From assembly GCA_008638375.1 (NCBI GenBank), contig CM018033.1, positions 13,991,763 to 14,055,762 of the forward strand: DNA of 64,000 bases, written 5' to 3'. This document shows positions 21,043-34,512 of the stretch, one piece after another; the stretch's first letter is position 1; every line of letters starts with the position of its first letter. Position numbers and translations under genes: made by a program. The DNA comes from Nyssa sinensis. Lineage: Eukaryota; Streptophyta; Magnoliopsida; Cornales; Nyssaceae. The notes beneath the pieces were generated by a model, which did not search any database, was not told the origin of the DNA, and was given only the letters and a program-made list of their open reading frames with translations.

Positions 21043-22010
21043 GTAAATAGATTCCTGTCTCGAGCATCGGATAAGTGCTAACCTTTATTCCAAATATTAA
21101 GGAAAAATAAGAAGTTTGAGCAGACAGAGGGGTGCGATGATGCATTCCAAAATTTGAAACAATATTTAACTACTTCCCCACTATTATCAAAGCCAGTCAC
21201 TGGGTAAAAGCTCTATTTATACTTGGCAACCTCAAGCTCTACCATGAACACTGCACTGATCAGGGAGGACAATAAGGTCCAAAAACCTGTTATACTATGT
21301 TAGCCAGGTATTACAAGATGCCCAGACTCATTATTCGAAACTTGAGAAATTGATCTTGGCTCTAATAGTAGCCTCGAGAAAATTGTGGCCTTACTTTCAT
21401 GCTTTCACTATCAATGTCATTAAAGAATACCCGCTCAGAGCAATTCTGCACAGTCTGGACACCTTCGGATGTGTATCAAAATGGTTAGTAAAGCTGGGTT
21501 AATTTGACATCCAGTATAGTCCCTGGACCGCCATCAATGGGTAAGTCCTAGCTGACTTTGTAGCCGAATAGATGCCACAGGGAACTGATTGCATCGATGA
21601 AGAAGTGGATCCTGGACAACACTAGAAACTCTTAAAGGAAGGCTCAGTCCCGAAAGAGAGGTTCATGAGCTAGACTAGTACTATTTACTCCAGAAGGAAC
21701 CATGATGGAGCAAGTCATCTCACTTGGGTTCAAAGCCTCAAACAACGAGGTAGAGTATGAGGCCTTTTTATTTATGCTAAAACTAGCCAACAAGTTAGGG
21801 ATACAAAAGCTACAAGTCTTTTGTGACTCACAACTAATAGCAAGTCAAGTAAATGGGGAATACAAAGCTAAAGATTCTAGGATGGCCGCATACAAAGAAA
21901 AGGTACTAAAACAACTTGGAAATATTCTCGAATATATAATCTAGCAACTCCCCAAAGAAGAAAACTCTCATTTCGATGCACTAGCCAATCTCAGCTTGTC
22001 AGTTGAATTC
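21043..22010 (+). pseudogene. RNase H and archaeal-type RNase H of Tat copy 2
   Basis: The Ty3 RNase H region (21100-21580) has stops, with recognisable DDAFQNLKQYL and LADFVAE-like ends. The archaeal-type RNase H is open at 21702-21944: LGFKASNNEVEYEAFLF, LQVFCDSQLIASQVNGEY. The EYE and CDSQ motifs hold the acidic residues expected there. Its N-terminal strand and everything after 22010 (integrase) are lost. Confidence 0.78.
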
Positions 22011-22963
22011 TAGTTCCTGTGAACAATACTAGTGGAATTCGTACGAAAGTCCACCGAAAAGTGAAAAGTGCTATAGACCCACTATTTGGGGATACTTAGG
22101 TTTTTATAGTATAGAGGCAAGGGCATTGGGAGCTCCCTAGGTGTTCTCGCATTAAACACCCAAGGTTAGTTCAAGACGAGAGGTTCCACCGGGAAGTTCC
22201 TCAAACCTTCTACATCATTCTACTATCCTTTATCACTATCCATAGGAAGCCATACCATCAAGCTTTACTATTCATGTAAGAAATTTGTCATAACTAATGT
22301 CATAACCTAGCTACCTCACGTGACATGACTACTATAAACAACAATCTCACATCATTGAAAGAGGCATGGATCTTAAGAGGTCAAAACTTTTCTAAACCCA
22401 TTCTCTAGAATCCTTAAAAAAAAAGAGTAAACAAGTATAGTGTTAGTCGACCCCTCGACCAACACTCGACTATGCACTCCACACTTTTCCGGAATCTCTC
22501 TATCCTAGATTGCCTTTGCTCTTCCTTGCCATCTCACCTTGAGATCTCTAGTTATTCGACGTGGAAGTCTTGCTCACCATATAACATCCTCTGTGACTCA
22601 TCATCACTTATTACTCTCATCAACAAGAATCAAATAAAAGAACATGAAAAAAACCCCTTGAATAATGTATAGAATTGAAGAATTGCGTTCTTAAGAACTT
22701 TTCAAACTTTGAAGGATTTGATAAATTCTAATTAAACTTAATAATACCTAAACAACATCAAAAGATGTCTATAAGGGAAGAGAGTAAAAAAAAAGTCTGA
22801 TGAATGGAAAATAGATGCTCGGTCACCATGGCACGAGTCAAGGTTCCCTTTTCAAATTTAGAAACGATGGTACTAATCAAAAAAAAAAACACTCACAGAC
22901 GATGGAAACAATAAATGCACAGATGACTAATGGAATTACAATGGTAAGATTCTAATTGATTGA

Positions 22964-22994
<31 letters not shown>

Positions 22995-23345
22995 TACATG
23001 GAGGGGAGGGGGCTATGGTTAGAAGAAAATGATAATGTATTAGAAAGATCGAGATTTTTGTTTAAAAGGGCCAAAAGACATAAAAACTTGGAGTTAATAG
23101 GACTCAGTGTCCCAATCTCATTAAAGTTGAGAGACACACACATTACCCAGTTTTAGATTTTGGCTTTCAAAAATCTTGGAAGCTCATTTTTTCATTTTCA
23201 GTTTTTAGCCTAAATTTGAAAATGTTTTTTTTTTTTTTAAATAGAAATAGAAATGAGCAATCAAACAGTGTTTTTTTATTTCTGTTTTCAAAAAAATAGA
23301 AACAAAAACAAAAAATAGAAAACAACAACGTTATCAAACGACCCC
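22011..23345. other. Unassigned AT-rich stretch
   Basis: No gene is recognised. It contains (AT)n at 22962-22980 and poly-purine/T-rich sequence at 23150-23345. That part ends gttatcaaacgacccct, which looks like the terminus of a TIR element; it abuts the truncated copia LTR at 23346. The partner end was not found. Confidence 0.4.
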
Positions 23346-23708
23346 TAAGTTTCTTATCTAATTTTCATATATGGAGTTTATAGGCAACTCGATCGAAAAC
23401 TATGACCCCCCTTGCTTTTTGAGAATGTACCCTACAAAAGGCACTTGTTGTGAGCCTTATGGGTTGTATCTTAGAGTCGTCAGTGATCGACGACACCCGC
23501 ACGTAGGGAGGCACTACGACTTTAAGACAATGCCTAGCATGCTTCTTATTAACTCATAACTAAGTTTTTCAATCTTATTTTCTATCTAAATTTTTATTAT
23601 TTATGTTTAATTTTTCAATTAGATTGGTGATTTTAGGTGTTGAATATTTTTATTGTTGTTTAACTATTTTATATAATAATTGTGTGATTATCTTAAAAAT
23701 TTCCAATA
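23346..23708 (+). repeat. 5' LTR of the copia shell (3' two-thirds only)
   Basis: It is similar along its length to 28649-28888 plus 33678-33785: aggcacttgttgtgag, gatcgacgacac, aggaggcactacga and attgtgtgattatctt recur in order. The first 270 bases of the LTR are missing at this end. Confidence 0.75.
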
Positions 23709-24209
23709 ATCAGTAATCTTATATCTACTAAAATATACTTTTATGGCCAGTAGTCTTCACATTACTAGAAGTCAATTTTTTCCATCTATGGTCAGCATCT
23801 CTTATACCACTAAGAACTATAGATTTATTTTAACTTGTGGTCATATTTTTATCAAATCAAAGTGATTCCTAATAGCCAATAGAGTAATAGTCATTATTTA
23901 AAATGATGTGGTTCCTAATTGTTAGAGACTATTGGCTATAACAAAATTAAGTTGTAAATCATTAAAATAGTGAGGGGCGCAACACATCACCATTTAGAAT
24001 CAAATTATAAAAGTGGAACCTAATTGTGGTTGCCATTCATAGTGTATGTGATTCCTAGTAGTAAGACCATTGGTCAACAAGTGTGGTTGGTGTTGAATTA
24101 TTGGACCAAATTGATTTAATGGGTGTGAAACATACAAGTCATTTTCTTGATAACAATGGATTGAATATGTCCATGTTGTCTCACAATTAAGGACCATGTC
24201 TATTTTATA

Positions 24210-26997
24210 TGTCACGACCCGAGACCCCACCCTATGCGGATCTCGTATCGCGCACCTGATCCGACGTTGCTTGTTGAACCAAGGGTCTCAACTTGCTACA
24301 CAATCAGTGCTACTAACATGCATCAACTAAAGTGCGGAATAAATAAATAAAAGCTGCATGTAATTTAGATAATGTTTACAAAATGCGAAATACAAAATTT
24401 CTTAATACAATTGTTCATCCCCAAGACGTGGATAACATGGGAGAGCTATAAGACTGTCTGTACTAAGTATTACACTACAGCTTCAAAAGCAAATGTCCAC
24501 TTCCTAGCTATCTGACTCTAGGGTCTGTCCTCGATATTTGTGCCTGCATAATGATGTGTAGTATCTGATGAGCTATGAAAACTCAGTAAGTAATACTCAT
24601 TTACTCTACCATGTGTACAGGTATATGTAAAGATGCTAGCCAGTCAATGAATATATAACTCAATATCAATTGATAGAAGTGAAGTGATAAGGAAATGAAA
24701 TCTGTTCTGCTAACAATATTATACTGCTACAGTCATGAGCTGTCTTAAGTATATATTGTCTACTCTCAATAAAAAGCTGTAAAATCTCATGATCATTCAT
24801 AATGAAATAATATGATCAAGTTATGAAAATCAACAATAGATACTGATAACAACAAATGTGGATGTACTTTAACTTGGGGCCCGACATACCCCTTAATTAA
24901 TTTTATTCCCTTTTTCCTCTATCTCTCAGCCAAGCACTAACCCGTCGGTTTAGTACTTGCCTCACAGATCCCATTTTAGCTACCATTTTAATTGCCACTT
25001 TTGATTCTGTTTTCTCGACCCGTAGGTCTAGTAAGCATGAGATGGAGTTTGTGACTAAGCACAAATCTGGCTACAATATAATATATCGAGATCATGCTAA
25101 ATCCAATAAACAGTAAATGCAATAACACTATCTCAGCAGCGAAAAGAAACTGTTGCCTTAACAGGCCAGTGTAAGCTGGGTTGCTGAGATTATAAGTCTT
25201 GCCCCTTGAGGCCTATGTATAGAGCATACAGAAATCATGATCAAGATATATAATAGTCAATAAACACTTTCCATAAGATAGAGCAATATCAATGTGGACT
25301 CAATAAATATTCTGGCATGTATGGAGTATAATAGATAATATAAGAAAGATTGTTGACATGGCTGAGAATGTAACACATGCAGAGATCAGACATTTACTTA
25401 CCTCTTAAACCGTTTTTGTTCTTTAACAATAAAACCAAGTCACTGTTCCTTCCTCTTTGAAATCCCTATTCATCAATAGATAGTATATCTTAGTTTACCT
25501 TTTCATAAGTTATGCTATTCATCAAATTTTATGCCTCTTTACTATTAGTTCCTCTTTTACTAAATTAGACTCTACCATTAAGTCTGGCACGTCGAAGAAA
25601 GTCGGTTTAGGCTTTCGCGGAATTCAATTTGGACTTCTGTATTAAAAAGGGCAAAATGGTCATTTGCACTATTACGGGTTCTTACTTTTTGAGACCTCTT
25701 TTCGTAAATTAAACCCCACGAATGAGTCCAGAATGCTCGAAATAATAAAAATTCACTATTCTTTTATTTTAATCGGAGTCCGTTTGACTACTGTTTGACT
25801 TAGTGGCATTTTCGTAATTTTTTATTATTTTAAATTAACTTAATTAAATTAATATTTTATTTTGGAGGGTCAAATAATAATAATTAAAGGTTGGGGGGTC
25901 TGATTGTAATTTCCCTAACTTCTGGGTTCATTTGTAAATTCAGAAAACCTTATCCCTATCAAGGATAGCGAAATAGTGGTTAGGCTTTAAAACTGGAATA
26001 AGATATCCCTATTCCCAATCAATTTCTATTTTAATTTCTTATGCCCGTAGCCAAACACTCCCAATTTAATTTTAAAATCTTTTAAACTTAAGTAAAACTG
26101 TGTCGTTTTGGCTTACCCGTTTCTATTTCGGTCGAGTCCCGACCTGGATCTGACCCATGACCCGAATCCAAACCCAAGACTAAACAGTCTTCTTCCCCAT
26201 TTTTTCGGTGGAACTCCGGTAGGGTTCCAGTGTGAACAGTCGTCTTCTCCGACAACGGCGACTGAATTTTCAGTCGAATTTTAACAGTTTTTAAATGCCT
26301 TCTTCTACGGTTTTTCATGGAAATCTCATATCTAGGATTTGTTTTCACTTTGATTTACTAAATTCGCACGAAATAGAGAAAAACAGTGGCTCTAGCCAAC
26401 TGATATTTCTCAATTTTGAGCTCGTTTCTTGACTGTTTTCATATCTTTCTTTTTCATTTAGTTTTCTGCACTTCATAGGATTAATTCCACACTATTTATA
26501 TAAGGTTTTATGCATAAAATATAAAGAACCTAAAATATCTCATAAACCTGCTACTCCATTTTTCTCTTTAATTTCTCAACCATTTTAACTAATTCTTTTT
26601 GCAGTATTTTCCATATTTCATGCTTGTTCAGACCCTCTACTTTAAACTAAATGAATCATGCTAGAAATTTCAAAACAGAAACAACCACTCACCTTTCAAA
26701 TTCTGATTTTTCTTGGTGTAGGTTCCTCCTTCCTGAATCCTTCAGCCCTTCCTTCTGAGTCCAAAACAATTCTCAGTTCCCTCTTTTTCTCTTTTGTTTT
26801 TTGTTTCTATCTAAACAACTTACGCACCATATATATATATATATATATATAAAACCTCAACCACCCACTTTCTCTCTCTACTCTCTCTCTCTCTTCCTCC
26901 CTCAACATCTTTCCTTGACTTCCCTCTTCTGCTCTATTTAATTCTCTTTTTCTCTTTTCTAAGAATGCAGCTTTGCATTCGATTTTGTAAAGATATT

Positions 26998-27041
<44 letters not shown>

Positions 27042-27554
27042 GTTACACACATAACACACACACACTTTACCAACCTGACACACACACATTGTACCAACAT
27101 GCTGCTGCTTGGTAGCTTCCTTTCCCTTATTTCTTTTCTTTTCTTTTACATTTTAGACGCACACACACATATATATATATATACTTATATATTATACTAT
27201 ATTATAATTATATATATGTATAAATACATAATTTATACCCATCTTATACATATATAAACACGTATATACTGATTTCTGAGCACATATACATACCCTGTAT
27301 GTCATGAGCTATGCATGTATATGTACGTATGTATGCATGAAAATGCGTGCATGCACATATTACGAGGCATGGTTCTGGGTTGCTCAGGTATTGCCCCGAT
27401 ACTAGTTATATAACTGATACTATTTACTTTCTAAAATCGTACAGTACATTTTATATAGTGATATAGAGTTTAAACTGTTCGGGTTACAACTAATAGTACA
27501 CTACCCGACCCGATCTACCTCGGTATACGTGCTAACCCGGGTTAGGGTATTACA
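24210..27554 (+). repeat. Solo LTR, 3345 bases, TSD TTATA
   Basis: It starts TGTCACGACCCGAGACC and ends GGTTAGGGTATTACA. A perfect 5-base duplication ttata flanks it (24205-24209 and 27555-27559), and joining the flanks gives a continuous sequence. It has no second LTR, primer site or coding domain, so a solo LTR made by recombination is the simplest reading. The orientation is taken from the TGTCAC end. It holds microsatellites ((AT)n at 26828-26852 and 27008-27038, CA-rich runs) and short frames with no family features. Confidence 0.8.
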
Positions 27555-28888
27555 TTATATGTCCTTATTCCTTCAATTAAAAATGGATCATAAAGGTCCT
27601 TGTTGTTTCAATTATAATAAATGGACAAAATTTACATGATGGGCCCTTATATCAAAGAGTTGGACATATTTATTTGATAAGTCCATGAAACTAAATTGTC
27701 TTGGGAAATTGAATTAGGACTAACTCTAAAAAGCTAGATACATGTTTGAGAAACAATAGGACTAGCACTTAGGCTAGATCTATATTTATCGAGTGAGATG
27801 AGTTTAATCCCATAAGAAAGTCATCTAGGGAGGTAACTCAAACTCTTTGATTGGGAAACCCATGAAGGAGGTGAAATGGGTAAAAATAACCCATATTGTG
27901 TGACTTAATTATACAACACTTTGTAAGAGGACCAATGAAATTAAATAAAATAAAATTTCTCCTTCTCAGTCCTAAGGTAATGTGTTGTGTTATACAGTGA
28001 CATTTAAGAAGAGATTTTCCCTAAATAAGCCCAAGACAAGCAATCACCTGTGAGGTTGCGATCGTAAGAATTGGGCTATCCTCTAAAACTCTCATGAAAA
28101 TCAAGATAGTATGCATGAACATTGATAGTGCAAACCCGAACTATGAGTCTTACATAGATACTATGTGTGTGGCTTGTTAAAGTCTGGCTCAAAGGATCTA
28201 GTTCAAGGTGTATTACACTATGATCTTTCAAATGGAAACAGTTAACACTAAGTGAGGTTCAAGTTCGGAAGACACCTACACCTATTGCATGATATATTGT
28301 TGCCCAAATTTCTATATACATATATTTGCTTTTATAAAATTTTAATTATTTTTTATTTTTTATTAAAAGTGTAGGATTGTTAGAATTTTAATAAAAATAA
28401 AATATAAATTATTTATTAGGTGTTAATAACACATTATTATAATTCATAATTCTTTTAGTAAATTTGTGGTTAGTGCAGTGAGGTTTATATAAGTTATACA
28501 TTGTGTTTTATTACAAATAAATTAAATTATTAATGTTCCAAGTCATTTCTAATCTATAAATTGAGACCTTTTGTAGGTCTAATAGAAATGAGAATTTGAC
28601 AATGTGAGAGTTTTAAGAAGATCCCAAAATGAGATGATATGAAAAATAAAGTTTCTTCTCTTATTTTCATATATTGAGTTTATGGGCAACTCAATAGAAG
28701 ACTCCACCAGATGTGCGCTATAAGAGGCACTTGTTGTGAGCTTTATGGGTTGTATCATGGAGTTTTCAGTGATCGACAACACTCACACGTAAGGAGGCAC
28801 TACGACAATACAACAATGCTTAATGTGCCTCTCGTTGACTCATAACTAAGTTTTCCAATCTTATTTTCTATCTAAATATTTATATTAT

Positions 28889-31800
28889 AAGTAAATTACA
28901 TTGATCTCCTCTAAGATTTCTGAAATTACACTGACTTCCCCTACTTTACCTAACAACAGACAAATATCCCCCTTCGTCAAATTTTCTCCAAAATGACAAA
29001 ATTGCCCTTTTCATTTTTTTTTAATTTTATTTTAATTATGAATTTTCTTATTCTGCAAATAAATATTGATTAAAACCTTTAATTTATTTTTATATAAAAT
29101 AAAATAAAAAAATTTAATTTAGAAAAAATTGGTCAAAATTGAAAAAATGCAAAAAATAAATAAACTAAAAGGGGCGATTTTGTCATTTTAATTAAGAAAT
29201 TTGACTAGAGGGGGTATTTGTGTCACATCCTAGAACCCACCTTATGCAGATTAAGGATAATAACCGCCCATATAGGAACCTTGCCAATATACTAACCCTT
29301 TTGTAATGTATTGATGATATGTCTACTCGAAGGCATCTTAACATGTCCAAATAAATTACATTCGATTGTACAATTCATGCAGCCGAAAATCTGTGTCTGT
29401 AAAAATTTTTTGAATGCAATCATACTGGGTAGAGCATAACTAAAAATTTACATCAGAGTTACATGACATGAGCCCATCAATTCATTACATATGAATATCT
29501 AACTATTACAACAATGATAACATCATTGACATTCAGTTCTTCCCTAAACTGCCATGACACTCTAGTTATCATTACTTCAGGTTGATACCTCTACAGTTGG
29601 GATACTAATCCTCTTCTACCTAGAGTCTCTATGTTCATCCTGGCTTACTTGCATCTACATCTGTAACCTCCTGGTCCTTCTTGAAAACTACAAGATAAAA
29701 TCCTATGAGCTTATTAAAAAGCTCGTGAGTAATTCCAGTCCTCTGTCATGGGTTTCTGGAAACCTATTTTATAAACCTTTTATAACTTTCATAAACTTTT
29801 CATCACTTTCATAAAATATTCATTGCTTTCATGGATAATAGTTAAAGAAATATTTACTTGGAATCTACTGGCATTCTTTTTATAAAATAATATAGACATG
29901 TTACAATTGTTACACAAAGGTTTATGCCAGTTTAGTTTTGCAAAGTATCATTTCATTATGCATTCCATAACAATAGTAGAGAAATAAGTAAGTATGTATC
30001 ACATGCTAAAATATCTTTATAGCTTATGTCCCCTAAGGGTCATCATTGTCACGTTGGTGACCATCTATGTAATTTAGAGCTCCGAGCTTACATAGCTCCT
30101 TCCAGATTCTGACTCTTAGCAAAATCCTCGCTATTCAAATCAATAAAATGGTTTACTGGCTCTTATCCCCCCGACAGGGTCTATATGGCATGTAATACTA
30201 AAACCATGTTTTGCAAAACATTCATAGCTATCCATGCATTAAAATATTTAAGAATGCTACTTATAAAGCATGCTATTCAAAACTTGATTAAGTAATAAAA
30301 CATTTGCATAAAACTGTAAAGTATAGCATGCAAATGTAAGAAGACAATAAAAGAACTGTAATCAATTTAAAAGCTTCTAATTCAGGGTTCAAGGTTACTT
30401 CACCTGTGGTCCAATGTCCACAGTCATTCCTTTATTCATTTACTAGATATGCCTCGGTACTTGTCTTATCCTTATTCCTTATTGGTGATCTTAAACTATG
30501 GTTCAAGATATATTGATACTATATCAATATGCATCTTAGTTTAATCCTTTGCTTACTTAGTGTTCTTAGTCTCTTTTGGACTTAGTTTAAAAATTTAATA
30601 TTCTCTTATGGTCTTTAATTAGGGTTTCTAATACCTCTTAGTTCACTGTGTGCTCTACTTTAGCCTTTAAGGGCATTCTGGTCATTTATCCTTTTATGTC
30701 TTATGTCATTCAGTTCATCATTTGCCTAAACAGATTTCATTTTTGAGTCCAGATGGTCTTTTAATTGTAAGGTAGTCCCTCTCTCAGTTCCGAAGTTCAT
30801 TTGATTGCTTACTTAAGCTTTAGGGGTAGTTTGATAATTCTACTGTTCATAACTCATGTCTTAAGTACTCAATTATCTCAATGGAGTTCATTTTCAAACT
30901 TAAAAACTCCTATATGTGTTGGTGTAGGTTTCTCTTTACTCTTTATACTCTTCTGGTAGCTTCATTAAGTCTTAAGGATGTATTCGTCAATTTTTAGTTC
31001 GTTACCGAGTCTTATTTTCTTTAAAATGATGTCATCGTTAAGTCTGGAGTGTCAGAGCATCCAAAAACATTAAATATGCCCCTTTAAATATTTTTTCGGT
31101 CTGTTTGGTAGCCTGTACAACACTAAGGGCTATTGGGAATTATAAATTTCTTTGTGTCAGTATTTTTGTTACCTCGTTTGACTAAACGAATTCCATTGTT
31201 AAGTCTGAAATGTCAAAAAATGTTAAGGTAGGTACTTCTATAGTCGTCGAGATTCAATTGATAGCTTAATTAATGCATTGGGACACAATTAAAATTATTT
31301 CAGTTTATCCGTTCGTATTTTTTGGGATCTAATTTCATAAATTGGACTCCATCATTGAGTCCAGAATGCCCAAAAACATTGGGTTTGACTCTTCTTGGAT
31401 TTTCATCGACCTTGGTTTGGCCTATTTTTGGCTTAAGGGTATTTTAGTAATTCTTATTTAATTAAAGGATTTTAAAAAATAATTTTTAATTAATTTCTGG
31501 AGCCCTTCCATCATTAACAGAAACATATGGGGTTTAAATTATAATTTATGAATACTTTAAAAACAAACCAGTCAGGTCCAGTTATGTGGCAGTTGAACCG
31601 GTTTAGTTTGGTTAAGAACCAAACGGTTCAAACAATTTTTTGTGTCACGTTGACATCATCATAACATCAGCCCTTCATTAAGTAACGAAATTGTTTTTGT
31701 TCTCATTGGATTTATTTTAATGTGGGTCAAGACTCGACTCGTATCCGACCCGATCCAACCCGTTGACCAACCCAATCAAAGGTTGACTGGTCAACAAATA

Positions 31801-33668
31801 ACCCTGTCGGCACCGATCACATTCTCTAATGACGTTGGTCACCGGCAATCATTTTTTGCCGATGACTCTGGTTGGTTCCGACTTGTTTTTCCACAGGGAT
31901 TCCATTTCTGGAGTCACAATAGGGTTTGGATGATTTTAAGGCCATCAAAAGGTCAGTCACAAGTAGCTCTCCGGTGAGGGTCATTTTTCCAGCGAGAATC
32001 TTTCTTTTCTATTTCATCAAGTTTTAGTGGGTGTTTTTATCCCATTTTCATGCCATTTAACTTCTAGGGGATTAAAGGAGTGTTTTTCGTTCATAAAACA
32101 TGGGAGATCACGCTCAATCTCCCTCTTCTAATCTTCCCTCCCCGCAACTGCAAATGGCCTTTTCTTGGCCGTTACTGCAGCATTTTTGGTGGGTCAACTT
32201 ACATTGTGTTCCATTTTGTGTGCTCTTGTGAGCCATGGTATTAGTTCTAAGTTTGGTTCATCATGGGTTCAAAACTCAGTTTTCTCATTTTCGAGTATTA
32301 AAGAGTTCTAAAGTTTTCTAAGCCTAAACATTATTGTTTCTTTTCTATTTTCTTCCTTTCTCAATATCATACACATGCATGTATAATCTAGGCTATATAT
32401 GAGCTTAAAAAAATGAGTTTTTATGCTAGTTTTCTAAAGAGAGAAAATTACCTCTCTTCGGTTGTTTCTTCCTCGTTTTAACCGCAATAGTTGATTTTTT
32501 CCTCCATTCTTTTCCTTCTTCTTCTTCCTTCTTTTACCCATGCATGTTGCAGTGAGAGAAGGTTCCTTCTTCTTGATCTTCCTTCACCCTTTCTCTCTCC
32601 CTCTACATTTTTCTCTCTAGCCAAACACATTGTTTCAATTACACACGGAAGTTTATGTTTTTGGGGCTCTTTTATATCATGGGCTGACAGAACCCTTTAT
32701 AAGCAACACACAAATCTAATATAGATATGATATATGGGGTAAGGTTCTTGCATGTGTTTCTACTAGTTAGGGTGTTGGTGCAATAAGGTGGTGACACCTT
32801 ATTTCCTTTTTTTGAATTTCCCTACACTCTTCTATGTTATATACATTTCATGTGGCTAAGATAACACAAAGGTGCTTGAAGCCTAGTGGGTTACCTTTTT
32901 AGGAGTTAGTATCTACCTTGTACAAGGTGCAAGGTTCAAGTCTTGATAGGAGCATTTTTGGGCCTATTCCTTCTATTTTCTTTTTGGTAATTGTATTATA
33001 TTGTTTTTTAATCATCCCCAAAAATCTCTTCAAATTTTGCAATAATCTTAATTAAGAATACATTATTCATGTACCAATAGTCTTGCCTTAGTGCATTTCG
33101 TGCACTAATTTTTCAAAATTATTCGTGCGTTAAATCCTTGATTTACACCAATCATAATTTACTATCAAGTTATGACCTTTGACATTAAATTACATTCTTA
33201 AAATTGGTTGTCTCCAATTTATAGCTAATTGCTCTCATTTATATATTTGTTTCCATATTTATAGATGATTAGCCTCAAGTAGAATTGTCCATGATTATCA
33301 AGGGGACTTTTCTTATAATAATCATCATTATGCTTAATCATTCCAAAGTATCATTAAAAGATTCATTTATGATATCATGCGTTACAATGCATTCACTGTT
33401 TATTTAATCCTCTTATTAACGGTACACTTCTTGAGTCTTTGGTCTCCATTTTCATAGTGGAATTGTTTCAAGCAATTTACCTGTCATTTATTTAAGCTTA
33501 GTCTTATTAATAATTACCGTTAACCTTAATTTTCAAATAATTAAAGTTCGGGGTGTTACAATTTGTATATTGTTAGATAAAGTAAGGGAGGTCAGTGTAA
33601 TTTCAGAAACCTTAGGGGAGGTCAGCGTTATTATCAGAAACTGCAGAAGAGGTCAGCATAATTTACCC
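28889..33668. mobile_element. Mutator-type MITE (about 440 bases) with a nested solo LTR
   Basis: A perfect 9-base duplication ttatattat (28880-28888 and 33669-33677) flanks it; 9-base duplications are typical of Mutator-like elements. The ends are inverted copies: left aagtaaattacattgatctc, right complement gggtaaattatgctgacctc. Inside each arm a gaaattacactgacttcccc-like unit repeats. Removing the nested LTR (29221-33560) leaves roughly 440 bases with no coding capacity, so it depended on a transposase in trans. Confidence 0.85.
29221..33560 (+). repeat. Solo LTR, 4340 bases, TSD ATTTG
   Basis: It starts TGTCACATCCTAGAACCCAC and ends TTCGGGGTGTTACA, flanked by a perfect atttg (29216-29220 and 33561-33565). 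It belongs to the same family as 24210-27554 and 34513-36607 by its start (TGTCAC, then ACCCACC and TATGCrGAT). No coding domain is seen; the frame at 31720-31977 shows no family feature. Confidence 0.8.
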
Positions 33669-33949
33669 TTATATTATTTATGTTTAATTTTTCAATTAGA
33701 TTGGAGATTTAAGGTGTTGACTATTTTTATTGTTATTAAACAATTTTATATAATAATTGTGTAATTATCTTAAAATTTCCCAACAGATCTCCTCGACCCG
33801 ATGACAAAAAAATGCAAAGGCCATTCACTTGTACCTTCTGATGCCTTAGATTTGGTCTAAAGGGAAGAATGTCATAACAACATCTCCACGAAACAAAAGA
33901 GGAGCTTGTGTGAAACCTTTAAATTGCACAATTAAGACCACCAAATTGA

Positions 33950-34512
33950 TCTTTCAACGAAATGACTAGATTTTGCTCGGATACAACTTTTGACTAGGAT
34001 CAATCAAGAGCCGCACCTTCTAATAGCTAGATTTAACTCTATACGTACCACTAGTAGCATAGTGCTACATTAAAAAATCATCATGCCGAACTCTACCCAA
34101 TGGAATACGTAAGATCAAACTTACATCCTCAAGATAAAAAATCTCGCTCAAGCACATGCTCTTCCCATTTATGAACACCATGATCAATATAAGTAGAAAC
34201 TATAAAGACCGAGGAAGAAACACCATCTGGGACCAAAGGTGTAGGTTTCAAAGAAAAAGGCTTAGGTAACCAGGGATTGATCTTTCCAAACATTGATATT
34301 GGATCCATATCTAACTCACCACCATAAACCCAAAAGCAAAACTCACCTTCCTTCAATAATGTTTTTCCAAACCCTAGAGGGATTGTAACTTAGCTTGGCA
34401 TAAAAAAAAAGACTCATTCTTGAAATATTTTTTCTTTACGAATTGAGTAACTAAAGAATCGGGATAACATAATAACTGTCAACCTTATTTTATCAAAAGA
34501 GCAAGGTGCAAA
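33950..34512 (-). pseudogene. LINE region after the RT thumb
   Basis: After the solo LTR the minus strand resumes with LHLALLIK, KKKYFKNESFFF and NPSRVWKNIIEG in a broken frame. The open frame 34356-34129 follows with INPWLPKPFSLKPTPLVPDG and WEEHVLERDF, then HYATSGTYRVKSSY near 34060. These are the WLPRP and GxYxVKSxY blocks that precede the terminal zinc domain of plant L1 proteins. The zinc domain itself is lost at the junction with the copia shell. Confidence 0.7.

Larger units (their letters stand above)
16881..22010 (+). mobile_element. Tat-lineage gypsy retrotransposon, copy 2 (decayed, 3' truncated)
   Basis: On the plus strand the 5' LTR end, primer-binding-like site, gag, protease, RT, RNase H and archaeal-type RNase H follow in order, as in copy 1. 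Integrase and the 3' LTR are not found. Stops occur in every module. A 540-base TIR element sits in the RT/RNase H junction (20503-21042). The copy is clearly older than copy 1 by its number of stops. Confidence 0.82.
23346..33785 (+). mobile_element. Copia-type LTR element shell with nested insertions
   Basis: Two direct LTR copies flank the region: 23346-23708 (5' LTR, start missing) and 28378-33785 (3' LTR, interrupted). The 3' LTR starts TGTTAGAATTTTAAT after a purine-rich GTGTAGGAT tract, the arrangement typical of plant copia elements, and ends CCCAACA. The interior left after removing the insertions (23709-24209, 27555-28377) has no pol domains, so this is a deleted or non-autonomous member. 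The strand is set by the LTR and the purine tract. Confidence 0.68.
28378..33785 (+). repeat. 3' LTR of the copia shell (split by a MITE)
   Basis: It starts TGTTAG at 28378 and ends CAACA at 33785. The net length is about 620 bases once the insertion at 28889-33668 and one target copy are removed. The following five bases (gatct) may be the target duplication, but the left partner is lost. Confidence 0.72.

Noticed and set aside
26807..27257. Frames rich in Tyr-Ile on both strands
   Set aside because: Translations of (AT)n and (CA)n microsatellites inside a solo LTR.
31720..31977. 85-codon frame considered as a gene
   Set aside because: It lies wholly inside a solo LTR and shows no domain; similar GC-richer islands occur in the sister LTR.
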